Of a DNA stretch of 64,000 nucleotides, positions 25,438-34,270 are shown piece after piece. This DNA comes from a bacterium. Its GTDB lineage: Bacteria; Pseudomonadota; Alphaproteobacteria; Acetobacterales; Acetobacteraceae. The notes beneath the pieces were generated by a model, which did no database searches, had not been told where the DNA came from, and saw only the letters and a program-made list of their open reading frames with translations. Positions within the stretch are counted from its first letter, which is position 1; each line of letters opens with the position of its first letter. The position numbers and the translations under genes are program-made. The stretch lies in contig JAMFRO010000022.1 of NCBI GenBank assembly GCA_026224825.1, positions 62,001 to 126,000 on the forward strand. Reading direction: 5' to 3'.

Positions 25438-26832
25438 ATGCCATTTCTGCCCGACCTTTGTGATCTGCTCGGCGAGCATGGCGTTCTCACCAGCCCGGAA
25501 GACCGTGCCCCGTATGAGCGCGACTGGCGCGGCCTGTCGAACCACCCCGCCATGGCTGTGGCGTTCCCTAAGACTGCCAGTCAAGTCTCTGATATTGTGA
25601 AATTATGTGTGGCACAAAGCATCGCCATCGTCCCTCAAGGCGGCAACACCAGCCTGGTCGCCGGCGGTGTGCCCATTGCCGGTACGCCGCAGCTCATCCT
25701 CAGCTTCAACCGCATGAATACCATCCGCAGCCTTGATCTTGCGGCAGACTGCATCATCGCCGAGGCAGGTGTCCCGCTCGCCGCCGTACAAAATGCCGCA
25801 GCGGATGCCGGCCGCCTCTTTCCCATCTCCTTCGCGGCGGACGGCTCGGCGCAGGTAGGCGGTGCCATCTCTACCAATGCCGGCGGCGTGCAGGTTCTCT
25901 CCTACGGCAACATGCGTGCGCAAGTCCTTGGTCTTGAAGTCGTTTTAGCCGACGGCAGCATCTGGCACGGGCTCAACGCCTTGCCCAAGGACAACACCGG
26001 CTACGACCTCAAACACCTCTTCATCGGCGCCGAAGGCACGCTCGGCCTCATCACCGCCGCCTGCCTGCGCCTGCATCCGGCACCCCGCGCCATTGCCACC
26101 GCTCTCGTGGGCACGGGCTCAACCGAAAACGCCATGACGCTCTTCCAATCCGTACGGCGTCTGGCCGGACCAGCTCTCACCCTATGCGAATTCATGACCG
26201 CCGAAGCCATCGCCCTCGGCGGCACGGCCCCGCTCAAAGCCCCAGCCTATCTGCTCCTCGAAATTTCCGCGCTGGAGGAAGACGCCGCCCCGCAAGCCCT
26301 CATCGAGCGCGTGCTGGAAAAAGCTCTGGAAGACGGCACCGCGCTGGATGCCGTCATCGCCCAATCCGCGCGCGAGCGGGAATCGCTCATGGCCCTGCGC
26401 GAAAACATCCCCGAAGGCGAGTTACACGCGGGTGGTGCGGTAAAACACGATATTTCCGTGCCCCTCAGCCGCATGGCGGACATGGTCGCCGCCACGCAAA
26501 CCCTCATCGCGCAAAACCACCCCGGCTGCCGCCTCAACATTTTCGGCCATTTGGGCGATGGTAATCTGCACATCAACATCCGCCCGCCCGAGGGCCGGCG
26601 CCTCGCAGACCTCAACAAACCCGCCATAACGGACGCCATCGAATCCCTCGCCGTCAGCCTCGGCGGCAGTTTTTCCGCCGAGCACGGCATCGGCCAGTTT
26701 CGGCTTTCCGGCATGGCGGCGCATAAATCCCCCGAAGCACTCGCCCTCATGCGCCGCCTCAAAACCGCCTTCGACCCAGCCTGCCTGTTCAACCCCGGCA
26801 AAACCATTCCACCAGAGAGCAATCATGACTGA
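25438..26832 (+). CDS. FAD-linked oxidoreductase, GlcD/D-2-hydroxyacid dehydrogenase type
   Basis: 464 residues of the FAD-binding PCMH family. The N-terminal FAD site contains VPQGGNTSLVAGGVP and SFAADGSAQVGGAISTNAGG; the C-terminal cap has NIFGHLGDGNLHINI and SAEHGIGQFR, both diagnostic of GlcD/D-lactate/D-2-hydroxyglutarate dehydrogenases. It would oxidise a D-2-hydroxyacid (2-hydroxyglutarate is plausible next to 2-oxoglutarate metabolism, but unproven). It overlaps the thioesterase gene by eight bases. Confidence 0.88.
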   Translation: MPFLPDLCDLLGEHGVLTSPEDRAPYERDWRGLSNHPAMAVAFPKTASQVSDIVKLCVAQSIAIVPQGGNTSLVAGGVPIAGTPQLILSFNRMNTIRSLDLAADCIIAEAGVPLAAVQNAAADAGRLFPISFAADGSAQVGGAISTNAGGVQVLSYGNMRAQVLGLEVVLADGSIWHGLNALPKDNTGYDLKHLFIGAEGTLGLITAACLRLHPAPRAIATALVGTGSTENAMTLFQSVRRLAGPALTLCEFMTAEAIALGGTAPLKAPAYLLLEISALEEDAAPQALIERVLEKALEDGTALDAVIAQSARERESLMALRENIPEGELHAGGAVKHDISVPLSRMADMVAATQTLIAQNHPGCRLNIFGHLGDGNLHINIRPPEGRRLADLNKPAITDAIESLAVSLGGSFSAEHGIGQFRLSGMAAHKSPEALALMRRLKTAFDPACLFNPGKTIPPESNHD

Positions 26833-27271
26833 TCTGCCGAAATCTGATCTGCCTAAACTCGGGGATTTTCCCGCACAGGATTACGACAAACTGCGCTATG
26901 GCGACATGGATACCCAGGGCCATGTCAACAACGCGGTGTTCACCACGCTGCTGGAGACCGGCCGTACCAGCCTGCTCAGCCATCCGCAGATAAATGCCTG
27001 GAAAAACGGGGCTTATGCCTATGTCATAGCCCGGCTGGAGGTGGATTACCGTGCCGAGCTGGTCTGGCCGGGGCTGGTGCATGTCGGCACCGGGGTAAAA
27101 TCCATCGGCAAAAGCTCAATGGTGCTGGAGCAGGCGCTGTATCAGGACGAAAAATGCGTCGCCACGGCGCAGAGCGTGATGGTGCAGGTGGGCAAAATCA
27201 GCCATCGCCCGGAGCCGATCACCGCGGCCACCCGCGCCATACTCGAAGGGTTTTTGCTTAAAAGCCCTTAA
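26825..27271 (+). CDS. Acyl-CoA thioesterase (4HBT/YbgC-like hotdog)
   Basis: 148 residues of the hotdog thioesterase superfamily. The motif YGDMDTQGHVNNAVFTTLLE contains the catalytic Asp and the GHVNN turn of 4-hydroxybenzoyl-CoA-type thioesterases. The start at ATG 26825 overlaps the end of the FAD oxidoreductase gene, suggesting coupling. The substrate chain length cannot be predicted. Its 3' end overlaps the convergent acetyltransferase by 14 bases. Confidence 0.87.
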   Translation: MTDLPKSDLPKLGDFPAQDYDKLRYGDMDTQGHVNNAVFTTLLETGRTSLLSHPQINAWKNGAYAYVIARLEVDYRAELVWPGLVHVGTGVKSIGKSSMVLEQALYQDEKCVATAQSVMVQVGKISHRPEPITAATRAILEGFLLKSP

Positions 27272-27680
27272 GCATCAGCCGGTGCGGAATGCCGTTTTCG
27301 TCAAACACCGGCCCCTCCGCCACATAGCCCAGCCGTTCATAGAATCGCATGGCCTGCACTTGCGCATCCAACTGGAACACCGCGCCCGGAAACGCCGCCT
27401 CCACCGCCTGCATCAGCGCCGCCCCTAGCCCAAATTTGCGGTAAGGGGCCAGCACCGCCACCCGGCCGATCTTTATCCGCCCCGGCGCCTTCACAATGGC
27501 CCGCGCCGTGCCCGCCGCCTCGCAATTCCACAGTGCCAGAAAATGCGTGGCGCTCTCATCGTAGGAGTCGCGCTCTTCCTCTTCCGGCACATTCTGCTCG
27601 GCCACGAACACGCGCAGGCGGATATCGAGACAGCTTGCAAACCCGGACCCGCCAAAATCACAGGCCAACACCTGAATCAT
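27258..27680 (-). CDS. GNAT-family N-acetyltransferase (ElaA-like)
   Basis: 140 residues. RLRVFVAEQNVPEEEE is the N-terminal hallmark of the ElaA-like GNAT group, followed by the acetyl-CoA-binding IGRVAVLAPYRKFGLGAALM and a C-terminal FYERLGYVAEGPVF. The substrate is unknown. ATG 27680 is the only sensible start in this frame after the stop of the upstream gene; no strong Shine-Dalgarno precedes it. It is 22 bases downstream of the PhoX-like gene. Confidence 0.85.
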   Translation of the reverse strand: MIQVLACDFGGSGFASCLDIRLRVFVAEQNVPEEEERDSYDESATHFLALWNCEAAGTARAIVKAPGRIKIGRVAVLAPYRKFGLGAALMQAVEAAFPGAVFQLDAQVQAMRFYERLGYVAEGPVFDENGIPHRLMLKGF

Positions 27681-27702
27681 TTGAAAAGGATCGCCGTCCG
27701 GC

Positions 27703-29319
27703 TCATGCCTGCACCAGCCCCACGATCGTGCTCTGCGGCGGCATGTTGGGCTGCAACGTCGGCCAGCGTGTGGCGGGATAGTTATAGCTCGCCTCGGGCG
27801 TCGCCCCTGGGTGGCGCACCATGCCGAAACTCGTATGCGTCCCGGCATCGAACACCGCGCCGCCGATGGCAGCACCCTTCGGCGCCAGATAGGCCAGCTC
27901 CAGCGGCCCGCTGGCATTTAATATGAACAGCCCATCGGCGCCCTGGCTGGTATCGCCGCCCTGATCGGTGCCGATCCACAGCCGCCCGGCGCTATCCACG
28001 CCCAAAGTACGCGGCTTGCGCAGCCAGGCGATGCTGCCCTCAGGGTATTGCGTGCCCTCCGCTATGGCGGGATCGCCCGCCACCAAAGCCAGCGTGGCGG
28101 TAAAGCTCTTTGCCGTCACATCGCCGCCTGGGAGCGAAAACGCGACGATATGCCCGTTCGGCGTGCCGGGGTTCAGTGCATCCGCACCGGTGGGTGCGTC
28201 ACTGCCGCCACAGGCCATATATAGAGTATTGCCATCGGCACTCAGCGTCAGCCCGCCCGGTGCAGCGAACATCTCTGCCCCCGCCGCCTGCGCCGCCCCG
28301 GCCAGTCCCACCAGAGTCGGGTTGTCGGCGGCAAGGTCCGTCCAGTTGATGCCGTTGCCCGCGAGCTGCGCCACCGAGAGCGTGCCCGAATCGAGCGCCG
28401 TGCCATCCGTGGCATTGCTCGCGGCGATGAAGCGGAACAGCGCCCCGGCCTGTGCGTCTTGCGTGAAGAACACCACCGGCCGCCCGTCTTTTGTCTGTGT
28501 GGCCAGCAGTCCGCCGCGCGGCATGCGGCCCAGAGCGGTGCGTTTCACGGGAATACTATCCGGATCGAGCGGGTTAAGCTCCACCACCCAGCCGAACCGC
28601 GCCGCCTGCGCCGGATCGGCATAGCCATACCCGACATCGGCCAAACGCGAGAGCCAGGGGCCGGCATCACCCTCGGCCAGCAGCACATTGCCCCAGGGCG
28701 TGGAACACCCGGTCTCGGGCGCCAGCACACCCTGCACCGAATCGCCCACAGCCGCCGCGGCCGGGCCGGAGATGGCGCATAAAGTGGAGTCGGAGATGCG
28801 GCGTGTTTGGTAGCCGCCATCCACCGTTACCCAGCGGCCGCCTAAGTATTGCAGGTTGAGCACCGTAATGCCCTGCATGCGCCCAGCTACCGCCGGGTTA
28901 TCCTGGCCGGAGGCAAAAGCCATGCGGATAGAAATATCCGGCGTTGCCACCACCATCACCAGGCGCGGAATACCGTCCTGCGCCGGCGGCGGGGCGATCA
29001 GCCCGGCGATCACCCCATCATAAGGGAATTGCCCATCGGCCTGGGCGGTCGTGAGTGCTGCCGGGGTGAAGGGCGGGGTGCCGGGCTGCACCGCATCGCC
29101 CCAGCGGGCAATGACGATGCGCGAGAACCCCGCACCAGTTTTGTCATCCAGCATCGCCGGCTGGGTACTGGCCGGGGCAGGGGGTGCCAGCGCCGGAGCC
29201 AGCGAAGTCTGGGCCAGCGAAGTCTGGGCCAGCGAAGTTTGGGCCAGCGAAGTTTGGGCCCAGGCAGCACCGCCCAAGGGGAGCAGAACGCTGCCGAGCA
29301 GAACCTCGCGCCGGCGCAT
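27703..29319 (-). CDS. PhoX-like (DUF839) exported protein
   Basis: 538 residues, with an N-terminal MRRREVLLGSVLLPLGGAAW signal that resembles a Tat or Sec leader. The mature part has the DUF839/PhoX features: CSTPWGNVLLAEGD, RFGWVVELNPLDPDSIPV followed by KRTALGRMP, and LWIGTDQGGD. PhoX enzymes are Ca/Fe-dependent periplasmic alkaline phosphatases, but many DUF839 proteins are uncharacterised, so the activity is not assured. Right after the signal are four AQTSL repeats. ATG 29319 is one base after the bamE stop (TAACATG), so the two are coupled. Confidence 0.85.
   Translation of the reverse strand: MRRREVLLGSVLLPLGGAAWAQTSLAQTSLAQTSLAQTSLAPALAPPAPASTQPAMLDDKTGAGFSRIVIARWGDAVQPGTPPFTPAALTTAQADGQFPYDGVIAGLIAPPPAQDGIPRLVMVVATPDISIRMAFASGQDNPAVAGRMQGITVLNLQYLGGRWVTVDGGYQTRRISDSTLCAISGPAAAAVGDSVQGVLAPETGCSTPWGNVLLAEGDAGPWLSRLADVGYGYADPAQAARFGWVVELNPLDPDSIPVKRTALGRMPRGGLLATQTKDGRPVVFFTQDAQAGALFRFIAASNATDGTALDSGTLSVAQLAGNGINWTDLAADNPTLVGLAGAAQAAGAEMFAAPGGLTLSADGNTLYMACGGSDAPTGADALNPGTPNGHIVAFSLPGGDVTAKSFTATLALVAGDPAIAEGTQYPEGSIAWLRKPRTLGVDSAGRLWIGTDQGGDTSQGADGLFILNASGPLELAYLAPKGAAIGGAVFDAGTHTSFGMVRHPGATPEASYNYPATRWPTLQPNMPPQSTIVGLVQA
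29199..29258 (-). repeat. Four in-frame copies of a 15-bp unit
   Basis: The unit CCAGCGAAGTCTGGG (plus strand) is repeated four times; copies 3 and 4 have T for C in one position. It encodes AQTSL x4 just after the signal peptide of the PhoX-like protein. The unit length is a multiple of three, so copy changes keep the frame. Confidence 0.9.
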
Positions 29320-29320
29320 G

Positions 29321-29869
29321 TTAGAAAGAGCTGCCGCCAGGCGTGCCGACATTGGAGCTGCCACCCGGCGCACCGCCGCTGGTATCCTGCGCCGCACCCA
29401 GCGGGTTGTAGCTGCCGACACCGCCGATGAGCTGCTGGAAGAAGCCAGGTGTGCCGCCCGGTACCGGAGTCTGATGGCCTTCCATCGCCACGCCGACGGA
29501 ATCCTTGAGCGTCTTCTGCGTCACGGTCTGCAGCGTGCCGCTCTGGTCGAACGCCAGCACCACCACATTCTGGCTCTTCACGCCCTCGGTCTGGCCGATG
29601 CGCATCTTCGTCACCTGGGCGACATAGACCCAGTCATTCGGGCTGTATTGCGGTGTGAACGTCGGCGGCCCGAGCACGGCCTGCGCATCGGCCTGCTGAG
29701 AAAGACCGGGCGTGAGCTCGCCCAGATCGTGCTGGCTGACCGCAATGCCGCGATAATGCGGCGCATCCGAGAAAATGGCGCAGCCGGGCAGGGCCAGCAA
29801 AGCCGTGAACAGGAAGGGAATTGTCAGTCTGGCAGGGCGCAAATTCTGATCCTTGGCTGTCGGCGGCAT
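29321..29869 (-). CDS. bamE: Outer-membrane assembly lipoprotein BamE (SmpA/OmlA)
   Basis: 182 residues. Lipobox LPGC at about residues 27-30 is followed by the SmpA/OmlA fold: RGIAVSQHDLGELTPGLSQQ, LGPPTFTP, DWVYVAQVTK. BamE is a non-essential partner of the BamA outer-membrane insertase. The C-terminal tail is long and Gly/Ser-rich (from about residue 135), beyond the length of the E. coli protein but common in Alphaproteobacteria. It is divergent from the DUF177 gene. Confidence 0.92.
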   Translation of the reverse strand: MPPTAKDQNLRPARLTIPFLFTALLALPGCAIFSDAPHYRGIAVSQHDLGELTPGLSQQADAQAVLGPPTFTPQYSPNDWVYVAQVTKMRIGQTEGVKSQNVVVLAFDQSGTLQTVTQKTLKDSVGVAMEGHQTPVPGGTPGFFQQLIGGVGSYNPLGAAQDTSGGAPGGSSNVGTPGGSSF

Positions 29870-29911
29870 AATAACCTGGGGCTGGGTCTCACGGTAGGGG
29901 CTTAACTGTCA

Positions 29912-30448
29912 ATGCGTACAGGCTATATAGCCCAGATGCATACGGAATTCAGCAGGCCGGTTAAAGCCGGCCATATACATGGCGCGCCCCAGAGCTACGA
30001 GCTGGCGGCGGATGAAACCACACGCGCGACTTTGGCGGAGCGCTTTGGCCTGCCGGGGATCGCGGTTCTAACGGGGGCTTTTACGCTAAGTCACCACCGG
30101 GGCGGCATAATTGCCGCCGATCTGAGGATGAAAGCGCGCGTAACACAGCTCTGCGTCATCACGCTGGAGCCGTTCGAGGCCGAGATAGAGGAGCGGGTGG
30201 CGTTACACTTTGTACCGGCCGAGAAGCTCGCGGATGAGGAGGAACTGCCCCCCGAGTCGCTCGAAGGGCCGGACGAAATCCCCTATCAGGACGACGTGAT
30301 CGATCTTGGCGAGGCTTTGGCCGAGCAATTGGCGCTGGCACTGGACCCTTACCCGCGTAAACCGGGAGCAGTACTGCCGGGCGAGGCCACGGATGACGGG
30401 GCCAACCCGTTCGCAGCACTCACGAGCAAGTTCGGCAAGAAGGTTTAA
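29912..30448 (+). CDS. yceD: DUF177/YceD family protein (23S rRNA accumulation)
   Basis: 178 residues if ATG 29912 is used; ATG 29936 (MHTEFSRPVK) is an alternative start that gives the usual N-terminus. Family features: VTQLCVITLEPFEAEIEERV, LPPESLEG, then DVIDLGEALAEQLALALDPY and ANPFAAL near the end. The family supports 23S rRNA accumulation/50S assembly and is nearly always upstream of rpmF, as here. A strong terminator follows. Confidence 0.9.
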   Translation: MRTGYIAQMHTEFSRPVKAGHIHGAPQSYELAADETTRATLAERFGLPGIAVLTGAFTLSHHRGGIIAADLRMKARVTQLCVITLEPFEAEIEERVALHFVPAEKLADEEELPPESLEGPDEIPYQDDVIDLGEALAEQLALALDPYPRKPGAVLPGEATDDGANPFAALTSKFGKKV

Positions 30449-30452
30449 AAGC

Positions 30453-30481
30453 AAGGCCAGGGTTGAGCCCTGGCCTTTTTT
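30453..30481 (+). terminator. Intrinsic terminator after yceD
   Basis: A 10-bp stem AAGGCCAGGG / CCCTGGCCTT with a TTGAG loop and a run of six T. Separates yceD from rpmF-plsX-fabH. Confidence 0.9.
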
Positions 30482-30586
30482 CGCAACCCCTAGCCCACCT
30501 CATTGCTCGTATGACTTGCGATGCGCATGGACCTCTGCTACGCCGCGCCTTCCTGTCACCAGAGTAAAAATTTAAGGCGTTGTCCC

Positions 30587-30790
30587 ATGGCTGTTCCTAA
30601 ACGTAAAACCTCCCCCTCCCGCGCCGGGATGCGCCGCAGCCATCAGGCTCTGCGCGCTGAGCCGCATGCGGATTGCGCCAATTGCGGCGAGCTGAAGCGC
30701 CCGCACCATATCTGCGCCCATTGCGGCCACTATGATAACCGCGAGGTCGTCGGTGCCGGCAAGGAAGCCAAGGGCGTCGTTCGCGTCTAA
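30587..30790 (+). CDS. rpmF: 50S ribosomal protein L32
   Basis: 67 residues beginning [20 protein letters not shown], the invariant L32 start. Four cysteines (C30, C33, C43, C46 as CANC and CAHC) make the zinc-ribbon, so this is the zinc-binding form. ATG 30587 is chosen for the canonical N-terminus; AAGG lies about ten bases upstream. Confidence 0.98.
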   Translation: MAVPKRKTSPSRAGMRRSHQALRAEPHADCANCGELKRPHHICAHCGHYDNREVVGAGKEAKGVVRV

Positions 30791-30831
30791 TTAAGGCACG
30801 ATAAACTGGCGAGGAACGCCCGAGGTATGCA

Positions 30832-31884
30832 GTGAGCCGGAGCAATATACTGGCTGTTGATGCCATGGGCGGCGACCACGCCCCGGAAGCCATTATTTCC
30901 GGGCTGGACATCGCATCCCTGCGCCATCCTCAGGCCCATTTCCTTATCTTTGGGGACGAAGCCCTTGTGGCGCCGCTGATTGCGGCGACCAAGCGGCTGA
31001 AGAACCATTGTGAATTCCGCCATGCCGGCGAGACCATCAGCGGCGATATGAAGCCGACGGTGGCCTTGCGGCTGCGCGATTCCTCGCTGCGCCGGGCCAT
31101 CGATTCCGTGCTGAGCGGCGAGGCTGCCGGGGTGATCTCCGCCGGCAATACCGGGGCGCTGCTCGCCCTCTCCAAAATCGTGCTTAAGACGCTGAAGGGC
31201 ATCGACCGCCCGGCCATGGCCGCCATCTGCCCCTCCGCGCGCGGCGATGTGGTGATGCTCGATCTCGGCCTCAACGTGGTGTACGACGCCCGTAACCTGG
31301 TGGAATTCGCGCTGATGGGCGAGTTGTTCGCGCGTATCGTGCTCGGCCTGCCGGCCCCGGTCATCGGCCTGCTGAATATCGGCTCCGAAGAGGGCAAGGG
31401 CGACGAGACCCTGCGCACCGCCGCCGCCATGCTGCGCGAAAGCCCGATCGCCAAGCAGTTTTACGGCTTTGTCGAAGGACATGACATTGCCGGCGGCACT
31501 GTCGATGTCATCGTCACGGACGGGTTTACCGGTAATGTGGCGCTGAAGACGGGCGAAGGCGCGCTGAAATTCGTCTATGGGCTGCTCCGAGAGGTGTTCC
31601 AGGCCGGACCGTTGGCCAAGATGGGCTATCTCTTCGCCCGCGGATCGCTGCGCCGGCTGAAGGAGACGCTGGACCCGCGCCGCTATAACGGCGCCGTACT
31701 GCTCGGCCTCAACGGCGTTGTCGTCAAATCGCATGGCGGCACGGATGCTTTGGGTTTTGCCCATGCCGTGGATGTGGCGCTGGACATGACCAGCAATGAT
31801 TTCAACAGCCGCATCGCCGAAGGGCTGGCGGCGATGGACAGCGCCCTTCTCTCCGCCGAGGCAGCAGCCGCACCGAATGTCTGA
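30832..31884 (+). CDS. plsX: Phosphate acyltransferase PlsX
   Basis: 350 residues, converting acyl-ACP to acyl-phosphate for phospholipid synthesis (first step of the PlsX/PlsY route). N-terminus NILAVDAMGGDHAPEAIISG and the block VMLDLGLNVVYDARNLVEFA identify it. It starts at GTG 30832 with GAGG upstream. It overlaps fabH by eight bases (ATGTCTGA). Confidence 0.97.
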   Translation: MSRSNILAVDAMGGDHAPEAIISGLDIASLRHPQAHFLIFGDEALVAPLIAATKRLKNHCEFRHAGETISGDMKPTVALRLRDSSLRRAIDSVLSGEAAGVISAGNTGALLALSKIVLKTLKGIDRPAMAAICPSARGDVVMLDLGLNVVYDARNLVEFALMGELFARIVLGLPAPVIGLLNIGSEEGKGDETLRTAAAMLRESPIAKQFYGFVEGHDIAGGTVDVIVTDGFTGNVALKTGEGALKFVYGLLREVFQAGPLAKMGYLFARGSLRRLKETLDPRRYNGAVLLGLNGVVVKSHGGTDALGFAHAVDVALDMTSNDFNSRIAEGLAAMDSALLSAEAAAAPNV

Positions 31885-32869
31885 ACCTTCCTCCCGCCGC
31901 GCCGTGCTCACGGGTACTGGCATCTACCTGCCTGAGAAAATCGTCACCAATGCCGAGCTGGCCGAGCGGGTGGATACATCCGATGAGTGGATCACCGAGC
32001 GCACCGGCATAAAGCAGCGCCATTTTGCCGCCCCGCATGAGACCGCGAGTTTCATGGGTGCCGCCGCCGGGCGTGCCGCACTTGAAGCCGCCGGGCTGGC
32101 ACCTGAGGCTTTGGGGGCCATCATCGTAGGCACCTCCACACCCGATAACGCCTTTCCCTCCACCGCGGTGCACATCCAGGCGGCTCTGGGGGCGAACAAA
32201 GCCTTTGGCTTCGACCTCGCCGCCGCCTGCTCGGGCTTCATCTACGGAATCTCGGTGGCCGATGCCATGCTGCGCGCCGGCCAGGTGGACAGCGTGCTGG
32301 TCATCGGCTCCGAGGTCTATTCCCGCATCCTGAATTTCGAGGACCGCGGTACCTGCGTGCTGTTCGGCGACGGCGCCGGGGCGGTGGTGCTCCAGGCGCG
32401 CGATGTGGCCCCAGAAGACACCAAGAGCGGGGCAGGGGTGCTCTCCACCCATCTGCATGCCGATGGCAGGCTCGCCGACATACTCTATGTAGATGGCGCC
32501 ACCGGCAGGCGGGACATGTCCGCGCATCTGGTGATGAACGGGCGCGAGGTGTTCCGCCATGCCGTCAGCCTGCTGGCCGGTGCCGTGACCGAGGCGCTGA
32601 CCGCCAATGGCCTCACCGCAGCCGATATCGACTTCCTGGTGCCGCACCAGGCCAATAAGCGCATCATCGACGGCGTGGGCAAAAAGCTTGGCCTGGCGCC
32701 GGAGCGTGTGGTCGTCACCGTCGATAAACACGCCAACACCTCCGCGGCTTCCATCCCCTTGGCGCTGCATGAAGCCATCACCGATGGGCGGATAAAACCC
32801 GGCCATCTGGTGTTGCTGGAGGCGCTCGGCGGGGGCTTGACATGGGGTTCGGCCCTCATAAGGCTGTAA
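31877..32869 (+). CDS. fabH: 3-oxoacyl-ACP synthase III
   Basis: 330 residues, condensing acetyl-CoA (or another starter) with malonyl-ACP to begin fatty-acid synthesis. The catalytic triad is intact: C118 in AAACSGF, H257 in PHQANKR and N287 in KHANTSAAS. ATG 31877 overlaps the plsX stop; a longer open frame upstream overlaps plsX coding sequence and is unlikely. Conserved order rpmF-plsX-fabH-ihfA. Confidence 0.97.
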   Translation: MSEPSSRRAVLTGTGIYLPEKIVTNAELAERVDTSDEWITERTGIKQRHFAAPHETASFMGAAAGRAALEAAGLAPEALGAIIVGTSTPDNAFPSTAVHIQAALGANKAFGFDLAAACSGFIYGISVADAMLRAGQVDSVLVIGSEVYSRILNFEDRGTCVLFGDGAGAVVLQARDVAPEDTKSGAGVLSTHLHADGRLADILYVDGATGRRDMSAHLVMNGREVFRHAVSLLAGAVTEALTANGLTAADIDFLVPHQANKRIIDGVGKKLGLAPERVVVTVDKHANTSAASIPLALHEAITDGRIKPGHLVLLEALGGGLTWGSALIRL

Positions 32870-32979
32870 TTCTGGCCTCAAAAGGACCGGATAAGTCCTG
32901 GTTCTTATCTAAAAGCACTTCACAATCAGGTGATTACACAAATGAGTGACGAATCTGCCACGATTCGCGCGCGTTCTTG

Positions 32980-33007
32980 TTGATTCCCAAATATTTCGTG
33001 CTAATCT
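32980..33007 (+). promoter_or_regulatory. Candidate promoter giving a leaderless ihfA transcript
   Basis: TTGATT (32980-32985), a 16-base spacer and TAATCT (33002-33007) place the predicted start of transcription at about 33014, the A of the ihfA ATG. No Shine-Dalgarno is seen before that ATG. Confidence 0.4.
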
Positions 33008-33013
33008 TGTAAA

Positions 33014-33313
33014 ATGAACACTTTGACACGCGCTCAGCTGACCGAGGCGATCTACGCCACAGTAGGCCTGTCCCGTCACGAATCGGCGGATTTGCTGGAG
33101 CTGGTCCTGGATCGGATCGCTCAAGCGCTAGAAGTTGGTAAATCAGTTAAAATCAGTGGGTTCGGGACGTTTTCTGTGCGCCAGAAAGGCCGGCGCATCG
33201 GCCGTAACCCTAAAACAGGGGTGGAAGTCCCCATTCTGCCGCGCCGCGTGCTGGTCTTTCGCCCCAGCCAGATGCTGCGCGAGGCCGTAAATGAGCCTGT
33301 TTTGCCGTCCTGA
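33014..33313 (+). CDS. ihfA: Integration host factor subunit alpha
   Basis: 99 residues of the HU/IHF family. The N-terminal helix [20 protein letters not shown], the core [20 protein letters not shown] and the beta-arm with [10 protein letters not shown] identify the IHF alpha type, a DNA-bending heterodimer with IhfB. It sits in its usual place between fabH and a MerR-family regulator. Confidence 0.95.
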   Translation: MNTLTRAQLTEAIYATVGLSRHESADLLELVLDRIAQALEVGKSVKISGFGTFSVRQKGRRIGRNPKTGVEVPILPRRVLVFRPSQMLREAVNEPVLPS

Positions 33314-33336
33314 TACAATAATTCACGGGAACATTG

Positions 33337-33951
33337 ATGGTTCGCATGGCTGACGAGGACGATTTCAACGCGGAGGACGAAGAGGGCCTGACCGCCGAGG
33401 CCGGTCGTGCGCGCCCGCGCAAAACCGCCGATGCGTTCCGGACCATCTCCGAAGTGGCCGATGAGCTGCATGTGCCCCAACACGTGCTGCGCTTCTGGGA
33501 AACCAAATTCCCGCAGGTGCGCCCGCTCAAACGCGGTGGCGGGCGGCGCTACTACCGCCCCGAGGACGTGCAGTTGCTGCGCCGCGTCGCCGACCTGCTC
33601 TACACCCATGGCTACACCATAAAGGGCGTCCAGCGCCTGCTGCGGGAAGGCGGCGGGGCTCTGCACGACAATATCCCCCCGGCCGCGGCCGAGGAACGTG
33701 CTTCCGCCGAGGCCGAACGCGGGCTATTGGAGACGGAGGAGTCTGCCGTGAAAAAGCCAGCCGCCCCGAACCTGCCGCAACTGCCCATGCCAGGCCTGCT
33801 GCCCGTGCCGGAACCACACGGCGGCCACGCCCCCCCCCGCACCGCCCAATTGCGCGTGCGCCCCAAACAAGACCCCGAAACCGAACGCCTCCGCAGCCTG
33901 CTAACCCAAACCCTGAGCGCCCTGGAAGAATTCCGCCGGCTGCTGGACTAG
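33337..33951 (+). CDS. MerR-family transcriptional regulator
   Basis: 204 residues. The winged-helix DNA-binding domain lies at about residues 30-105: [20 protein letters not shown], followed by [20 protein letters not shown], the form found next to ihfA throughout Alphaproteobacteria. No Cys effector motif is visible; the C-terminal 100 residues are Pro/Ala-rich with a final short helix, so the inducer is unknown. The start is ATG 33337 after the purine-rich CGGGAA; ATG 33346 is possible. A C9 run (33830-33838) lies in the linker. Confidence 0.9.
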   Translation: MVRMADEDDFNAEDEEGLTAEAGRARPRKTADAFRTISEVADELHVPQHVLRFWETKFPQVRPLKRGGGRRYYRPEDVQLLRRVADLLYTHGYTIKGVQRLLREGGGALHDNIPPAAAEERASAEAERGLLETEESAVKKPAAPNLPQLPMPGLLPVPEPHGGHAPPRTAQLRVRPKQDPETERLRSLLTQTLSALEEFRRLLD

Positions 33952-33976
33952 GGGCGTGATCTTCGGACGTTAAGAA

Positions 33977-34006
33977 AAAGGCCAGGGCTCCGTCCTGGCC
34001 TTTTTT
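33977..34006 (+). terminator. Intrinsic terminator after the MerR gene
   Basis: An 11-bp stem AAAAGGCCAGG / CCTGGCCTTTT, loop GCTCCG, followed by a run of T (CCTTTTTTCC). Confidence 0.9.
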
Positions 34007-34079
34007 CCTCCTACACCCAAAAATACGCCCATGCCCTTGGCGGCGCGGGGCGGGGCTGCTACAGGCTCGGTCCACGGTA

Positions 34080-34156
34080 CGGAGCGTAGCGCAGTCTGGT
34101 AGCGCACCAGTCTGGGGGACTGGGGGTCGTGGGTTCGAATCCCGCCGCTCCGACCA
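34080..34156 (+). tRNA. tRNA-Pro (anticodon GGG)
   Basis: A complete 77-nt cloverleaf with encoded CCA. Acceptor stem CGGAGCG / CGCTCCG, D-stem GCGC, anticodon stem CCAGT / ACTGG enclosing loop CTGGGGG (anticodon GGG), T-arm with loop TTCGAAT. It reads CCC and CCU. No integrase gene or repeated tRNA 3' end is near, so it is not an evident attachment site. Confidence 0.96.
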
Positions 34157-34270
34157 TTTAAATCTTCTGCAAATCCCTGTGTGACCCTTAACCCTGGGGC
34201 CATTGCGGTTCAGCCAAATTGATCGCATGAAGCAATAAAGATAATTGCTGTGAGGAACGATCAGGCTCTC

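Noticed and set aside
34080..34156. tRNA-Pro as an integration site
   Set aside because: No integrase, no repeated tRNA 3' end and no island boundary were seen near the tRNA.
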